Shown: positions 49,911 to 59,300 of the stretch, in pieces
Layout: every line of letters starts with the position of its first letter
Position numbering within the stretch: the first letter of the stretch is position 1
Origin: Thermoanaerobaculia bacterium
GTDB taxonomy: Bacteria; Acidobacteriota; Thermoanaerobaculia; Multivoradales; JAHEKO01
Reading direction: 5' to 3'
Assembly (NCBI GenBank): GCA_947259925.1
Contig: CAMYOG010000058.1
Location: forward strand, 22,266-86,265
Length of the DNA: 64,000 nt
Made by a program: the position numbers and the translations under genes
The notes under the pieces: model-generated
Told to the model about the DNA's origin: nothing
The model's database searches: none
What the model saw: only the letters and a program-made list of their open reading frames with translations

Positions 49911-51063
49911 AGAGTTCCAGATAGTCCTGTTTGCGCAACGGGCGCGGGTTGTGCTCGCCCGTCCATTCCTGGCTGGCCAATTCCGCCAACTCCGGTAACG
50001 ATTCGAGGGACAGGTCGAATTCCCGCAGCCGCCCGGGCAAGCCGGCCAGCTGCCGCAGCTCCTCGATGTGCCGAGCCAGTCCCTCGGGTCCGTCAGGCCA
50101 GATCTCCCGGTAGTGGGCGTCGGCGACCTCGCCGTTGAACCGGATCACCGACGGCAGCATCAGACCGATGGCGACGCCGTGGATGATGTCGTGGCGAGCG
50201 GTCAGCGGATTGGCGCCGGCGTGGGCCGCGCCGAGCATCGACGCCTCGATCGCCGCGCCGGCGAGGTGAGCGCCGATCAGCATGTCGCCGTGAACCCGCA
50301 GACGGTCCGGCCGATCTTCGCGCTCGTCGAGGCTCGCCTCGAAGTTGGCGGCCAGCAGCGTCCAGGCCTCCCGCGCCAGGCCGCTCGAGGTGTCGTTGCG
50401 GGTCCTGGTGACCAGGCTCTCGACCGCGTGCGAGATGGCGTCGATGCCGGCCGCCGCCGCGGATTCCCGGGGCACCGAGAAGGTCAGCTCCGGATCGAGG
50501 ATGACGGTGCGGAACGCCGCTCCCGGTGCGCCGCAGGCCATCTTGCGTCCGGTCACCGATTGCGTGATCAGGGTGTACGACTGGGCGTCGCTACCGGTCC
50601 CGGCGGTAGTCGGCACGCCGATCGACGGCAGCATTGGACGCGTCGCGTGGCCGTAGCCCCAGTAATCTTCCATTTCGCCGCCGTTGGTCAGTAGGAAGTT
50701 GACGCCCTTGGCGCAGTCCATGGCACTGCCGCCGCCGATGCCGACGATCAGGTCGACGTGATGCTCGGCGGCGAAGTCGGCCGCCGTCCGCACCAGCTCG
50801 GACGACGGGTTGGGAACGACGCCGTCGAACGCCGCGTATTCCACGCCGGCCGCGGTCAGCGCGGCCTCCGCCCGGTCGATGTGGCGGGCGGCCCGCAGGG
50901 CGCCGTCCGCCACCAGCAGCGCGCGGGTAGCGCCGAAGGCCCTGGCCGCCTCGCCCAGCTCGGCGAGCCGGCCGGCGCCAAAGCGGACGGCGATGCCGCC
51001 GATCTCGGTCTGCCAGCGGTCACCGTCGGGAAGTGCCGATCTGGTCTGTGGAGCGGATGCCAT
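49894..51063 (-). CDS. Iron-containing alcohol dehydrogenase
   Basis: 389 residues from ATG 51063. VDLIVGIGGGSAMDCAKGVN is the NAD(P)-binding GGGS motif, VPTTAGTGSDAQSYTLI the following loop, and metal ligands are visible as Asp in AAGIDAISHAVESLV, and His in GAAHAGANPLTARHDIIHGVA. These enzymes interconvert alcohols and aldehydes with a single Fe or Zn. Between an aldehyde-forming reductase gene and a propeller gene, it probably reduces the aldehyde to an alcohol or runs the reverse reaction. Confidence 0.9.
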   Translation of the reverse strand: MASAPQTRSALPDGDRWQTEIGGIAVRFGAGRLAELGEAARAFGATRALLVADGALRAARHIDRAEAALTAAGVEYAAFDGVVPNPSSELVRTAADFAAEHHVDLIVGIGGGSAMDCAKGVNFLLTNGGEMEDYWGYGHATRPMLPSIGVPTTAGTGSDAQSYTLITQSVTGRKMACGAPGAAFRTVILDPELTFSVPRESAAAAGIDAISHAVESLVTRTRNDTSSGLAREAWTLLAANFEASLDEREDRPDRLRVHGDMLIGAHLAGAAIEASMLGAAHAGANPLTARHDIIHGVAIGLMLPSVIRFNGEVADAHYREIWPDGPEGLARHIEELRQLAGLPGRLREFDLSLESLPELAELASQEWTGEHNPRPLRKQDYLELYEAAF

Positions 51064-51122
51064 CGTCTCTCGTCTGACGGGTTGTACGGCTCCCGCCCCT
51101 CGCGGTTCTTCCCGGGTCGGGT

Positions 51123-52550
51123 CTAGGCGGCTACCTCGGGTCCCGCGATCGACCGCTGCTTGAACAGGTGCTCGAACAGATTGCCCTCGTGCGGCTGGTC
51201 CCAGGCGACGTGGCAGGTCGGGATCGGGCCGAGGTTGAGCCGCTCGACGTTGACGGCGGAGAGGAGCTCGCGCTTGAGCGCCTCGTCGTCGGTGATCGCA
51301 CTCACCACCAGGGTCGAGCCCATGCGCCGGATCAACTGGTCGCGATCGACGCCGATGACCGAGACGAACGGGAACAGGAACTCGGCCTGTGCCAGCTCGT
51401 GCCCCGGGTCGGCGCAGTAGACGACGGTCGGCAGGACGAACGCGCAGCCTCCCGCCTCGGCCACCCGGCCACCGCTCCGGTACTTGGCGGTCAGATCCTC
51501 GGCACCGTCGCCGAGCCGCGCGTCGATGTAGTCGGACATCGCCTGCGCGGCGGCCAGGCTCGGGAACGCCGCCAGGGCGGCCTCTGGATCGTCGAGCGGT
51601 CGCGCCTCGATCCGCGCCAACCGGTCGGCCAGCGCCTCGGCGATCTCCGCGGCGTGCGAGCACGCCCAGACGCCCGATGCGTTGACGCATGAGCGGCCGC
51701 CGTTCTCGACCACCGAGGCGGCCATCGTGTCGATGTGCCGCTCCCAGCTGGCCGCCTCGCCGCCGGTGACCACGACCTTGCTCCAGCCCGGACCGTGGAT
51801 CTGCACGCCCGGCTTGCTACGCCACTGCGAGACCGTGCCGGTATCACCGAACAGCAGCGAGCGCTCGGTGCGCTGCAGGATCTCGCCGGCGCCCGAGTAG
51901 TCGGTCGGGTAGAAGCCGAACGCTGCGCGCGGGCAGCCGGCGGCGATGAACGCCTGCGCCACCCGGTGCGGCGTCCACGGCTCCTGACGGCCCGGCTTGA
52001 GCGCCAGGGTCACCTTGAGCGGGATCGCCGGCAACCAGAGGGCGTGGACGCCGGGGGAGTTGCTCGGCAGGACCGCGCCCAGGACCTCGGTCTCGCGCCG
52101 ATAGGAGACGCAGCGGCCGTGCTGGAATCCCCAGCCCTGATCGAGGATGCTCATGTCCAGACCGCGGGTCAGTCCGCCGAGCACGGTCTCCATCTCCGAG
52201 AGCACGTAGTGCGACTTGGTCATGTTCTTGCGCGCCAGCGACTCGGGCAGACCGGTGGTCGCGGACAGGCACCTGACGTAGTCGTCGGGGCTCTGGCTCT
52301 GGTCGCCAACCGGCAGCTCGCCATTCAGGAAGAGATCGGCGGCGCGCTTCGAGATCTCGATCAGCTCGGCTACCGAGAGCTCGGCGAGCTTCTGCTGGGC
52401 CTCCGAAACCCGGTCAAGGTCGCGCGCGATCAGGCCGGAGTTGGCCTGACTCACCTCGGCGACGGTCTTGCCGGTTCTCACGTCGGGCAGCTCGATGACA
52501 CTCAGGCTGCGGTACGGCTCGCCCTGCCGAAGGACCGGAATGTGGATCAT
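51123..52550 (-). CDS. LuxC/ALDH-like acyl reductase
   Basis: 475 residues, start ATG 52550 overlapping the upstream stop by one base (TGATG). The ALDH fold is recognised from GAVLPSNSPGVHALWLPAIPL, LALKPGRQEPWTPHRVAQAF and the active-site region VVENGGRSCVNASGVWA with its cysteine. Length and the LPSNSPG stretch are close to LuxC, which reduces an enzyme-bound acyl group to aldehyde. Ordinary NAD-dependent aldehyde dehydrogenase is the alternative. It sits directly downstream of an acyl/aryl-adenylating enzyme, as luxC partners luxE, and before an alcohol dehydrogenase. Confidence 0.7.
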   Translation of the reverse strand: MIHIPVLRQGEPYRSLSVIELPDVRTGKTVAEVSQANSGLIARDLDRVSEAQQKLAELSVAELIEISKRAADLFLNGELPVGDQSQSPDDYVRCLSATTGLPESLARKNMTKSHYVLSEMETVLGGLTRGLDMSILDQGWGFQHGRCVSYRRETEVLGAVLPSNSPGVHALWLPAIPLKVTLALKPGRQEPWTPHRVAQAFIAAGCPRAAFGFYPTDYSGAGEILQRTERSLLFGDTGTVSQWRSKPGVQIHGPGWSKVVVTGGEAASWERHIDTMAASVVENGGRSCVNASGVWACSHAAEIAEALADRLARIEARPLDDPEAALAAFPSLAAAQAMSDYIDARLGDGAEDLTAKYRSGGRVAEAGGCAFVLPTVVYCADPGHELAQAEFLFPFVSVIGVDRDQLIRRMGSTLVVSAITDDEALKRELLSAVNVERLNLGPIPTCHVAWDQPHEGNLFEHLFKQRSIAGPEVAA

Positions 52551-53641
52551 CAATAGACTCCTACGACCACCGAATCGGAGAGTTGAGTGAACAGGCCGAG
52601 GTTGGTCACTCCGTCCCACGGATAGGGCTCGATCGGCCGCGCCCGCATCCCTTCGTCGCGCTCGAGGAAGCGCGGCATGAAGAACTCCTTGGTCAGCGTC
52701 GTCAGCATGACGCGCCCGACCTCGCCGTACTCGACCGTGCGCTCGGGATCGTCGGGATCGACGATCTCGAAGATCGCCCGCGGCGCCGGCGCGTAGTAGG
52801 TGATCGAGTAGTCGTCGGCGGGATCGAACGGCTTGCAGCAGGCAAGACCCATGAGGGTATTGCCGTAGGTGGGGATGAAATCGATCCCGGGCACCAGCTC
52901 CTCGCGCGCAAACCGGTGGAACTGCGCGTTCATCTCGGTACCACCGCAGAAGATGCCTTTGATACCGAGCTTGGACAGCGACACCTTCTCGCACAGCGCC
53001 TCGAGCAGCTTGGGAGTGGTGAACAGGCAGTGGATGTTGTCGTGGCCGCGCAGGATCTTGAGGCCCTGGTCGACCACGTGCTCCTTGTAGGCCTGCATCC
53101 CCTCGTGGTTGCCCGCCTTGATCATCTTGTTGACCCAGCGCGGGTCGAGATCGACGTGAAAGGCGATGCCGCCCCGGTGCTGCGCGAGGTGCTCGATCGC
53201 CAGGCGCAGCCGGCGCGGCCCGGTCGGACCGAGCATCAGCCAGTCGCCGCCCTTGGGAAAGGTCTCGTCGTTCAGCGTCTCGCTGAACAGCTCGTAGTCG
53301 GTCTGGAAGTCTTGGATGTTCACCCGGCTCTTGGGCAGGCCGGTCGAGCCGCCGGTCTCGAAGACGTAGAGCGGCTGATCGGCCAGCGCCTTCGGCACCC
53401 AGCGGCGCACCGGACCGCCGCGCAGCCACTCATCCTCGAAGTGGGGGAACCACTTGAGATCGTCGTAGCTGTGGACCTTCTCGCGCGGATCGAAGTCGAG
53501 CTTGGCGGCGAAGTCGAGCCAGAACGGGCACCCGGTCTCGGGGTTGAAGTGCCACTCGACCATCTCCTTGACGTGAGCGTCGAGCCGCACCCGGGCTTGG
53601 CGGGCCTTTTCATCGAGAGTCATCGTCATCGTCGTCACCAT
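52550..53641 (-). CDS. LuxE/PaaK-like acyl- or aryl-adenylating enzyme
   Basis: 363 residues. YVFETGGSTGLPKSRVN is the P-loop of adenylate-forming enzymes, IKGIFCGGTEMNAQF and FIPTYGNTLMGLACC are the middle motifs, and EYGEVGRVMLTTLTKEFFMPRF ends the large domain. It is shorter than PaaK (about 430) and near LuxE (about 370). It would activate a carboxylic acid as acyl-AMP and hand it to the reductase encoded next. The substrate could be aliphatic or aromatic. No luxAB-like luciferase genes are present. The start could also be one of several ATGs within 20 bp of 53641. Confidence 0.7.
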   Translation of the reverse strand: MVTTMTMTLDEKARQARVRLDAHVKEMVEWHFNPETGCPFWLDFAAKLDFDPREKVHSYDDLKWFPHFEDEWLRGGPVRRWVPKALADQPLYVFETGGSTGLPKSRVNIQDFQTDYELFSETLNDETFPKGGDWLMLGPTGPRRLRLAIEHLAQHRGGIAFHVDLDPRWVNKMIKAGNHEGMQAYKEHVVDQGLKILRGHDNIHCLFTTPKLLEALCEKVSLSKLGIKGIFCGGTEMNAQFHRFAREELVPGIDFIPTYGNTLMGLACCKPFDPADDYSITYYAPAPRAIFEIVDPDDPERTVEYGEVGRVMLTTLTKEFFMPRFLERDEGMRARPIEPYPWDGVTNLGLFTQLSDSVVVGVY

Positions 53642-53681
53642 CTTGCACCTCGATTCGCGCGCGCGGCGCGAGCGGTGGCGC

Positions 53682-55187
53682 TTACGGGCCGGACTGGGTC
53701 TCCTGCGCGCCCTCCTCGAGGGCGAAGACCGTGTTGCGACTCATCACGTAGAGCACACCGTCACGGGCGACCGGCGTGGTGTAGACCGAGCTGCCCATGT
53801 TGATCTCGCCCAGCACCTCGGGCTGGCCGTCCGTGCCCTTGCCCGCCTTGAGGATCGCCAGGTCGCCGTCCTCGTCACCGAGATAGACCTTGCCGTCGGC
53901 GACGTAGGCGGAGCCCCAGACCGCGGCGAAGGCGTCGTACGTCCAGTAGTGCTCCCCGGTGTCGGCATCGAGGGCGTAGAGGAAGCCGGAGAGATCGGCG
54001 ATGTAGACGATGCCGTCGGCGATCGCCGCCGTCGAGATCGTCCGGTGGAAGGCTTCGGAATCACCGAGGTCGGCCTCGCTCAGATGCCAGATCTTGCCGG
54101 TCTCGCTGATGTCGCCGCGCTTGGTGGCGTCGATGGCGTAGAAGTGGCCGACGCCCTCACCGTGCTCGGGGTCCTGACCGACGCCGATGTAGACCCGGTC
54201 CTGGTAGATCACCGGGGTCGAGACGAGGTTGTTGCGGGTACCCATTCCGCCCAGCTGCCAGACCGAGTCTTCCGGGTTGGCGTCGAAGCGCCAGAGCTCC
54301 TTGCCGGTCTTGGGCTCGAAGGCGTAGAGGACGCCGTCACCGCCGGGGAACACCACTTGCGGCACGCCGCCGACGACGCCGTACGCCGGGTTAGACCACG
54401 ACCCATGGAGGATCTTGGTGCCCGGTGCGGCGCTCTCCCAGACCAACTCGCCGGTGTTCTTGTTGACGGCGATGAAGCTCGGGGCCAGGGGAGTGGGGAT
54501 CGTCAGGTGGCCCTCGTCGACGCCGTTGCCGGTGACGGTGAAGATCAGGTCGCCCACGATCACCGGGCTGCCGACCGCCAGGTTGTGGGGGAAGACGTCG
54601 AGCTCGCCGATCATGTCGAGCTTCCAGACGATGTCCTCGTCGATCTTCTTCGAGCTCGACTCGGCGGCGAACGGTCCGTCGTTCTCGCCGTCGTGGAAGC
54701 CCTCGGTATCCGAGGCGATCAGCTCGGCCCGGTTCGACACGTAGTAGAGTCGGTTGCCCTCGACAAACGGCGCGGCGCAGACACCTTGGAGCGGCCAGTC
54801 GTGCACCCGTCCGGACGGCAGCTTGTCGTGCACCGCCTGCCAGAGGAACTCGCCGGTCTCGGCGTCGAACGCCATGACGTTGCCCTTGTCGCCGGTGACG
54901 GCGGGGTTGCGGGCGCCCTCGTTGTTGGTGCCGGCGTAGAGCTTGCCGCCGGCGATCACCGGGCCGCCGTAGCTCTGCGAGCCGAGCGGCTGGCGCCACT
55001 TGACGTTCTTGCCGGAGGATAGGTCCCAGGTCGAGGGCAGACCGGTCTCGTCCGAGACCATGTTCCGGCTCGGCGTGCCGCCGTACATGCCGACGTCGTC
55101 GGGAATGTTGGCGGCCGCGACGGCCCCGGTCAGGACCAGGGTTGCGAGTACTGGAATCAGGAAAAGGAGTGGCTGTCTCTGTCTCAT
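53682..55187 (-). CDS. PQQ/BamB-like beta-propeller protein (501 residues)
   Basis: A signal peptide (LLFLIPVLATLVLTGAVAAA) is followed by MYGGTPSRNMVSDETGLP. Blades include DAETGEFLWQAVHDKL, NKNTGELVWESAAPGT, PKTGKELWRFDANPEDSVWQ and ADTGEHYWTYDAFAAVWGSA; the middle carries GGVPQVVFPGGDGVLYAFEP. Its ATG overlaps the stop of the upstream propeller gene by one base (TAATG). It could be a quinoprotein-like enzyme or a scaffold. Expected in the periplasm. Confidence 0.85.
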   Translation of the reverse strand: MRQRQPLLFLIPVLATLVLTGAVAAANIPDDVGMYGGTPSRNMVSDETGLPSTWDLSSGKNVKWRQPLGSQSYGGPVIAGGKLYAGTNNEGARNPAVTGDKGNVMAFDAETGEFLWQAVHDKLPSGRVHDWPLQGVCAAPFVEGNRLYYVSNRAELIASDTEGFHDGENDGPFAAESSSKKIDEDIVWKLDMIGELDVFPHNLAVGSPVIVGDLIFTVTGNGVDEGHLTIPTPLAPSFIAVNKNTGELVWESAAPGTKILHGSWSNPAYGVVGGVPQVVFPGGDGVLYAFEPKTGKELWRFDANPEDSVWQLGGMGTRNNLVSTPVIYQDRVYIGVGQDPEHGEGVGHFYAIDATKRGDISETGKIWHLSEADLGDSEAFHRTISTAAIADGIVYIADLSGFLYALDADTGEHYWTYDAFAAVWGSAYVADGKVYLGDEDGDLAILKAGKGTDGQPEVLGEINMGSSVYTTPVARDGVLYVMSRNTVFALEEGAQETQSGP

Positions 55188-57469
55188 TATCGGTCGCTCA
55201 TAATCTTGATGTTGTCGTAGTAGATCGGGGCCGGCGAGTAGCCGGAGAGCCCCGGAGCACCCTGCCGAATCGGCAGCGGGTCTTCGACGGTGATCGTCCA
55301 GGCTTCGGGCTCGTCTTCGCCCTTGGGCCAGACCTTGCCACGGATCAGGCCCTTGCCGTCCTGCTCTCCCACCGTCAGCTTCATCGAATACCAGGTTCCG
55401 TACTCGAACGGGAAGTCGATCTGCTGCATCATGCGCAGCTCCGACTGCCAGGAGCGGACCTGGAGGGTCTGATAGGCGCCGAGCAGCTCCATGGTGTAGC
55501 CGCTGTTGATCAGTCCGACGTCGCCGACCTTGCGGCCTTCCTTGGTAGCCATCACGTCGCCCTGGATCGTGTAGTCGGCGTCCTCCGGATGACCCAGGAA
55601 GGTGATGTGCCGGTGGATCTTGACCGGCGACGGTCCCTTGGCCATCACCTTGTTACCGTCCAGATCGGCGACCGCGAAGCGCGCCCCGTAGGCCATCTGG
55701 TAACCGGGCCGTGCGCCGACCTCGACGCCTTCGAAATCCTCGGAGATCGGCAGGTGCCGGGCCACCCGAACGCGTGCACCGCCGAGTATCGTCGACTCGT
55801 CGCGCCGATCGCCGGCCGAGGTCGTCGCACCGGTTGTGAGCTGGCTGGCCGAGTCGCGGGTCGAGACGGTCATGCGCGCGGTCACGCGGCCGGTCAACGA
55901 GCCCGACTCGGAGCTGACGGTCAGCAGGCCGTCCTTCGAGATCTCGCCTTTCAACCCGTCGAGGTCCCACTTGACTTCGGGCTGTCGGGAGAGCCGGCGG
56001 CCCTTGGCGTCGTAGGCCCGAACCGAGAACTGCTGGCTGGCGCCCGGGCGGAGATGGACGTCCGCGGGGACGATCTGGAGGTGCGCCGGGTTGACGCCGG
56101 GCTTGCCCTCCTTGGGCAGCACGCCGGGCTCGGACGCGGCGACCTCGAACGAACGGTCCTTGTCGCCCAGGCAGTAGATGCCCTCTTCGGTCGCGAAGTA
56201 GATCCGACCGTAGGCGATCGCCACCGAGCCGTAGATCTCGGCGTCGCGACCGTCCGGGGTCCTGATCAGCTCAGAGTCGAGGATCTTGCCCCCGGTCTCG
56301 CCCGGCTCGATAATCACCACCCGGCCGTTGACCTCGGTGATGTAGATCTTGCCGTCTGCGACCACCGGCGAAGCCTTGCCGACGCGCCCGTAGTTGACCT
56401 CCCACAGGTGCTCGCCGCTCTCGGCGTCGATCGCGTGCAGGTTGGCCGAGTTGTCGGCGACGTACAGGATCCCGTCGTGGAGCGCCGGCGACGGAAAGCC
56501 GGAGCCGATCGGGAGCCGCCAGGCCTCGTGGCTCTGGGTGACGTCACCCGATCCGGTGGCGTCGATGGCGACCACGCGACCCATGTTGCCTTCGTCGATG
56601 TTCTCCTCGCTGTGCGCGCCGTAGACCCGGTCGCCGTCGGTGACCACCGAGACGTTGATGCCGCGCTTCGAGAGCTGAAAGCCCCAGACCGGCTTGCCGG
56701 TGCGGGCCTGGACCCCGTAGATGCCGCCGCCACCGTTGCCGGCCACCACCAGGCGCTGGCCGTCCACGACCATGACGTTGGGAGTCGACTGGGTGTTCTT
56801 GTCGGCCTGCGAGGTGGCGGGCTGCGAGACCCAGAGCTGCTCGCCGGTCCGCTTGTCGAAGGCGCGGATGCGGTGGAGCGGCCTGCCCTCGGGTCCCCAG
56901 GAGGTGTTCGAGAAGGTGATGATGAGGCGGTCCTCGTCGACCAGCGCGGTCTGGGTCCGGCCGCCGTAGCCCTCCATGAACCCGAACTCCTCGATGAACG
57001 GTCGCTTCCAGACGATCTCGCCGGTGGCGCTGTCGAAGCAGTGGAACCAACCGGCGACGCCCTGGTGGTAGATGTAGCCGGTCTCGGGGTCACCGGTCAC
57101 GCTGCCCCAGCCGACGCGATTCCACGGCACGGACGTGTGGTAGACGTTGAACCGGTACTCCCAGAGCTTCTCACCGGTCTCGGCGTCGAAGCAGGCGACC
57201 AGCTCCTGGCGGGTGATCCCTTCGCCGACGCGGCCGCTGGCGCAGACCCGGCCGTCGAAGACCACCGGCGTCGAGCGCCCGGTGAAGTCCTGGCGCCAGA
57301 TCAGGTTCTCGCCCTCGACCGACCAACTCGAGATCAGGCCGGTCTCGGCCGAGGTTCCATTCCGCGCCGGTCCGCGCCAGTTTGGCCAGTCCTCCGCCGC
57401 TGTGGGCGGGCTCGCGGCGAGCGCCAGGACGAGCATCAGCCCGAGGGTAGATATCACAGCTCTTCTCAC
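55187..57469 (-). CDS. Large PQQ-like propeller protein with C-terminal sandwich domain (760 residues)
   Basis: Start GTG 57469 with AGAAGGAG 7 nt upstream; the open frame continues upstream without protein-like sequence. A signal peptide (VISTLGLMLVLALAASPPTAA) precedes DWPNWRGPARNGTSAETG and a propeller covering residues about 30-490 (TGEKLWEYRFNVYHT, TGEIVWKRPFIEEFG, RTGKPVWGFQLSKRG, ESGEHLWEVNYGRVGK). Residues about 500-600 form an Ig-like segment (QIVPADVHLRPGASQQFSVR). The last 170 residues are a jelly-roll-like domain (DFEGVEVGARPGYQMAYG, YGTWYSMKLTVGEQDG). First gene of a seven-gene operon. Confidence 0.85.
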   Translation of the reverse strand: MRRAVISTLGLMLVLALAASPPTAAEDWPNWRGPARNGTSAETGLISSWSVEGENLIWRQDFTGRSTPVVFDGRVCASGRVGEGITRQELVACFDAETGEKLWEYRFNVYHTSVPWNRVGWGSVTGDPETGYIYHQGVAGWFHCFDSATGEIVWKRPFIEEFGFMEGYGGRTQTALVDEDRLIITFSNTSWGPEGRPLHRIRAFDKRTGEQLWVSQPATSQADKNTQSTPNVMVVDGQRLVVAGNGGGGIYGVQARTGKPVWGFQLSKRGINVSVVTDGDRVYGAHSEENIDEGNMGRVVAIDATGSGDVTQSHEAWRLPIGSGFPSPALHDGILYVADNSANLHAIDAESGEHLWEVNYGRVGKASPVVADGKIYITEVNGRVVIIEPGETGGKILDSELIRTPDGRDAEIYGSVAIAYGRIYFATEEGIYCLGDKDRSFEVAASEPGVLPKEGKPGVNPAHLQIVPADVHLRPGASQQFSVRAYDAKGRRLSRQPEVKWDLDGLKGEISKDGLLTVSSESGSLTGRVTARMTVSTRDSASQLTTGATTSAGDRRDESTILGGARVRVARHLPISEDFEGVEVGARPGYQMAYGARFAVADLDGNKVMAKGPSPVKIHRHITFLGHPEDADYTIQGDVMATKEGRKVGDVGLINSGYTMELLGAYQTLQVRSWQSELRMMQQIDFPFEYGTWYSMKLTVGEQDGKGLIRGKVWPKGEDEPEAWTITVEDPLPIRQGAPGLSGYSPAPIYYDNIKIMSDR

Positions 57470-57653
57470 GCCGTTTCTCCTTCTGCTACGCGTAGTGATC
57501 GCGGTGGGACGAGTCGGGTGGCGTCCGCCGAAAGCGTCCGCTGAGCGCAGGAGCGCCATCCTATCTGAATCGACGCCGTGGCCCGATCCCGTTTCGTGTC
57601 GCTCGGCCCGGAGGTGCAAGCGACCTTCGGATTCTACGTTAGTCTGACCATCC

Positions 57654-58706
57654 ATGAGAGCGCTCACCTTTCAAAAGCCGTACCGGCTCGCCTACGAGGA
57701 AGTGCCCGATCCGGCGCTCGAAACGGCGCGCGACGTGGTGGTGCGAGTGGAGCTGGCGGCGGTCTGCGGGTCCGATCTGCACGTCTACCGGGGGCACGAG
57801 ACCGGACTCGACATCGGAACCGTCATGGGCCACGAGTTCCTGGGGGAGATCGTGGACTTTGGGGCTTCCGTCGACACTCTGCGCGCGGGCGATCGGGTGG
57901 TCAGTCCGTTCACCACCAGCTGCGGCTCCTGCTTCTACTGCGAGCGCGGCCTGACCGCGCGCTGCATCGAAGGAGCGCTCTTCGGTTGGGTGGAAGGGGG
58001 CGAGGGGCTGCACGGCTCTCAGGCCGAGTACGTTCGGGTGCCGCTGGCGGATGCAACCGTGACCAGGGCGCCCGAGGGCCTCGATCCGGAGGTCGCGCTC
58101 CTGGCCGGGGACGTGCTGGCAACCGGCTACTACTGCGCCGAGTCCGGCGGAGTGGGTCCCGAAAGCGTGGTCGCCGTGCTCGGCTGCGGACCGGTCGGGA
58201 TCATGGCGATCGTCGGCAGCCTCGAGCTCGGATCCGAAGCGGTCTACGCGGTGGACGGCGTCGCCGAGCGGCTCGAGCTGGCCGCGGAGCTCGGCGCCAC
58301 GCCGGTCGACCTGGCGGACGGTCCGGTCGAGCGGCTACACGGAGTGACCGAGGGGCGGGGAGCCGACGTCGTGCTCGAGGCGGTTGGCTCGCCCGAGGCG
58401 ACCCGCCTGGCGGTCGATCTGGTCCGTCCGGGCGGCACCATCGCAGCGGTCGGCGTCCATACCGAGGAGCGATTCGCCTTCTCGCCGGTCGAGGCGTACG
58501 ACAAGAACCTGACCTACCGCGCGGGCCGCTGTCCGGTGCGGCCGCGATTGGATCGGATGCTCGAGCTGGCGGCGAGCGGTCGCTACGATCTGGGCCGGAT
58601 CATTTCCCACCGGATGCCGCTCTCCGAGGGTGTGCGCGCCTACGAGATCTTCGACCAGAAGCTCGAGGGGTGCACCAAGGTGGTGCTGCGGCCGGACGCC
58701 GACTAA
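57654..58706 (+). CDS. Zinc-dependent alcohol/polyol dehydrogenase (MDR family)
   Basis: 350 residues. Catalytic zinc ligands: Cys in AAVCGSDLHVYRG and His-Glu in GHEFLGEIV. The structural zinc cysteines are spaced as in CGSCFYCERGLTARC. The Rossmann motif is VAVLGCGPVGIMAIVG. It oxidises an alcohol with NAD(P)+. It is divergent from the propeller operon. The last 36 bp of the gene and the following 27 bp are repeated at 60527-60589. Confidence 0.9.
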   Translation: MRALTFQKPYRLAYEEVPDPALETARDVVVRVELAAVCGSDLHVYRGHETGLDIGTVMGHEFLGEIVDFGASVDTLRAGDRVVSPFTTSCGSCFYCERGLTARCIEGALFGWVEGGEGLHGSQAEYVRVPLADATVTRAPEGLDPEVALLAGDVLATGYYCAESGGVGPESVVAVLGCGPVGIMAIVGSLELGSEAVYAVDGVAERLELAAELGATPVDLADGPVERLHGVTEGRGADVVLEAVGSPEATRLAVDLVRPGGTIAAVGVHTEERFAFSPVEAYDKNLTYRAGRCPVRPRLDRMLELAASGRYDLGRIISHRMPLSEGVRAYEIFDQKLEGCTKVVLRPDAD

Positions 58707-58733
58707 TCGGTTCGGCCGCTTCCGACCAGGGCC
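58671..58733. repeat. 63-bp direct repeat, copy 1
   Basis: Covers the end of the dehydrogenase gene and the bases after its stop. It matches 60527-60589 at 61 of 63 positions. Read on the minus strand, it contains ALVGSGRTD and a stop, like the C-terminus of the M24 peptidase gene. Confidence 0.9.
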
Positions 58734-58802
58734 CCTGCGTCTGACATCACCCATCCGCCTCGGTATGCTCGGCGGGCCGGCCGCTGCGACCGCCGGCCAA
58801 CG

Positions 58803-59300
58803 ATGCCCGCCGCCAGCCCTCCTCCGAGCCCCTTGCGCCGCCTGCGTCGCCGGCTGGTCGTCGTACTGATCGTCTACTGCGTCGGCGGCGCCGTCAGCCA
58901 GAAGCTGCTCCCCGGAGTGGACGAGATCATTCCGTTCTTCGGCTGGTCGCTCTTTTCCCGGGTGCCGCCCGTGGGCAGCCGCTACGAGCTGATGATTCAC
59001 CGCCACCAGGGTCGCGCCGTGGCGCCACCGGCCGCCTTCCTGCGGGCGCCGGAGAGGATGGTGAAGGGCGACCGCTACCTCGCCCACAAGGTCATCGCCA
59101 AGCTGGGCGCGGCGCTCGACGAGGGCGACGGCGCCGAGGCCGAGCGCCTGCGCCGGCTGCTCGAGCGCAACTACCTGGCCGGCGCGGTCGAGTACGAGGT
59201 CGTGTTCGAGAGCTACGACCCGCTCGTCAAGTGGCGGACCGGGGAGAGCCTCGAGCGCCGCGGCCTGGGGCGGTTCGCGACCCGGAGGCGCGCGCCGTGA
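58803..59300 (+). CDS. Membrane-anchored protein of unknown function, partner of the HTTM-like gene
   Basis: 165 residues. An N-terminal helix (LVVVLIVYCVGGAVSQKLLP) is followed by DEIIPFFGWSLFSRVPPVGSRYELMI and a soluble basic region with KVIAKLGAALDEGDGAEAERLRRLLERNYL. The gene stops in GTGA, overlapping the next start. Small proteins of this type precede HTTM-like integral membrane proteins; I cannot name a function. Confidence 0.6.
   Translation: MPAASPPPSPLRRLRRRLVVVLIVYCVGGAVSQKLLPGVDEIIPFFGWSLFSRVPPVGSRYELMIHRHQGRAVAPPAAFLRAPERMVKGDRYLAHKVIAKLGAALDEGDGAEAERLRRLLERNYLAGAVEYEVVFESYDPLVKWRTGESLERRGLGRFATRRRAP

Noticed and set aside
57590..57610. GATCCCGTTTCGTG before the zinc dehydrogenase gene as another enhancer motif
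   Set aside because: The two half-sites are fused without the 13-bp spacing, and there is no -24/-12 promoter downstream.
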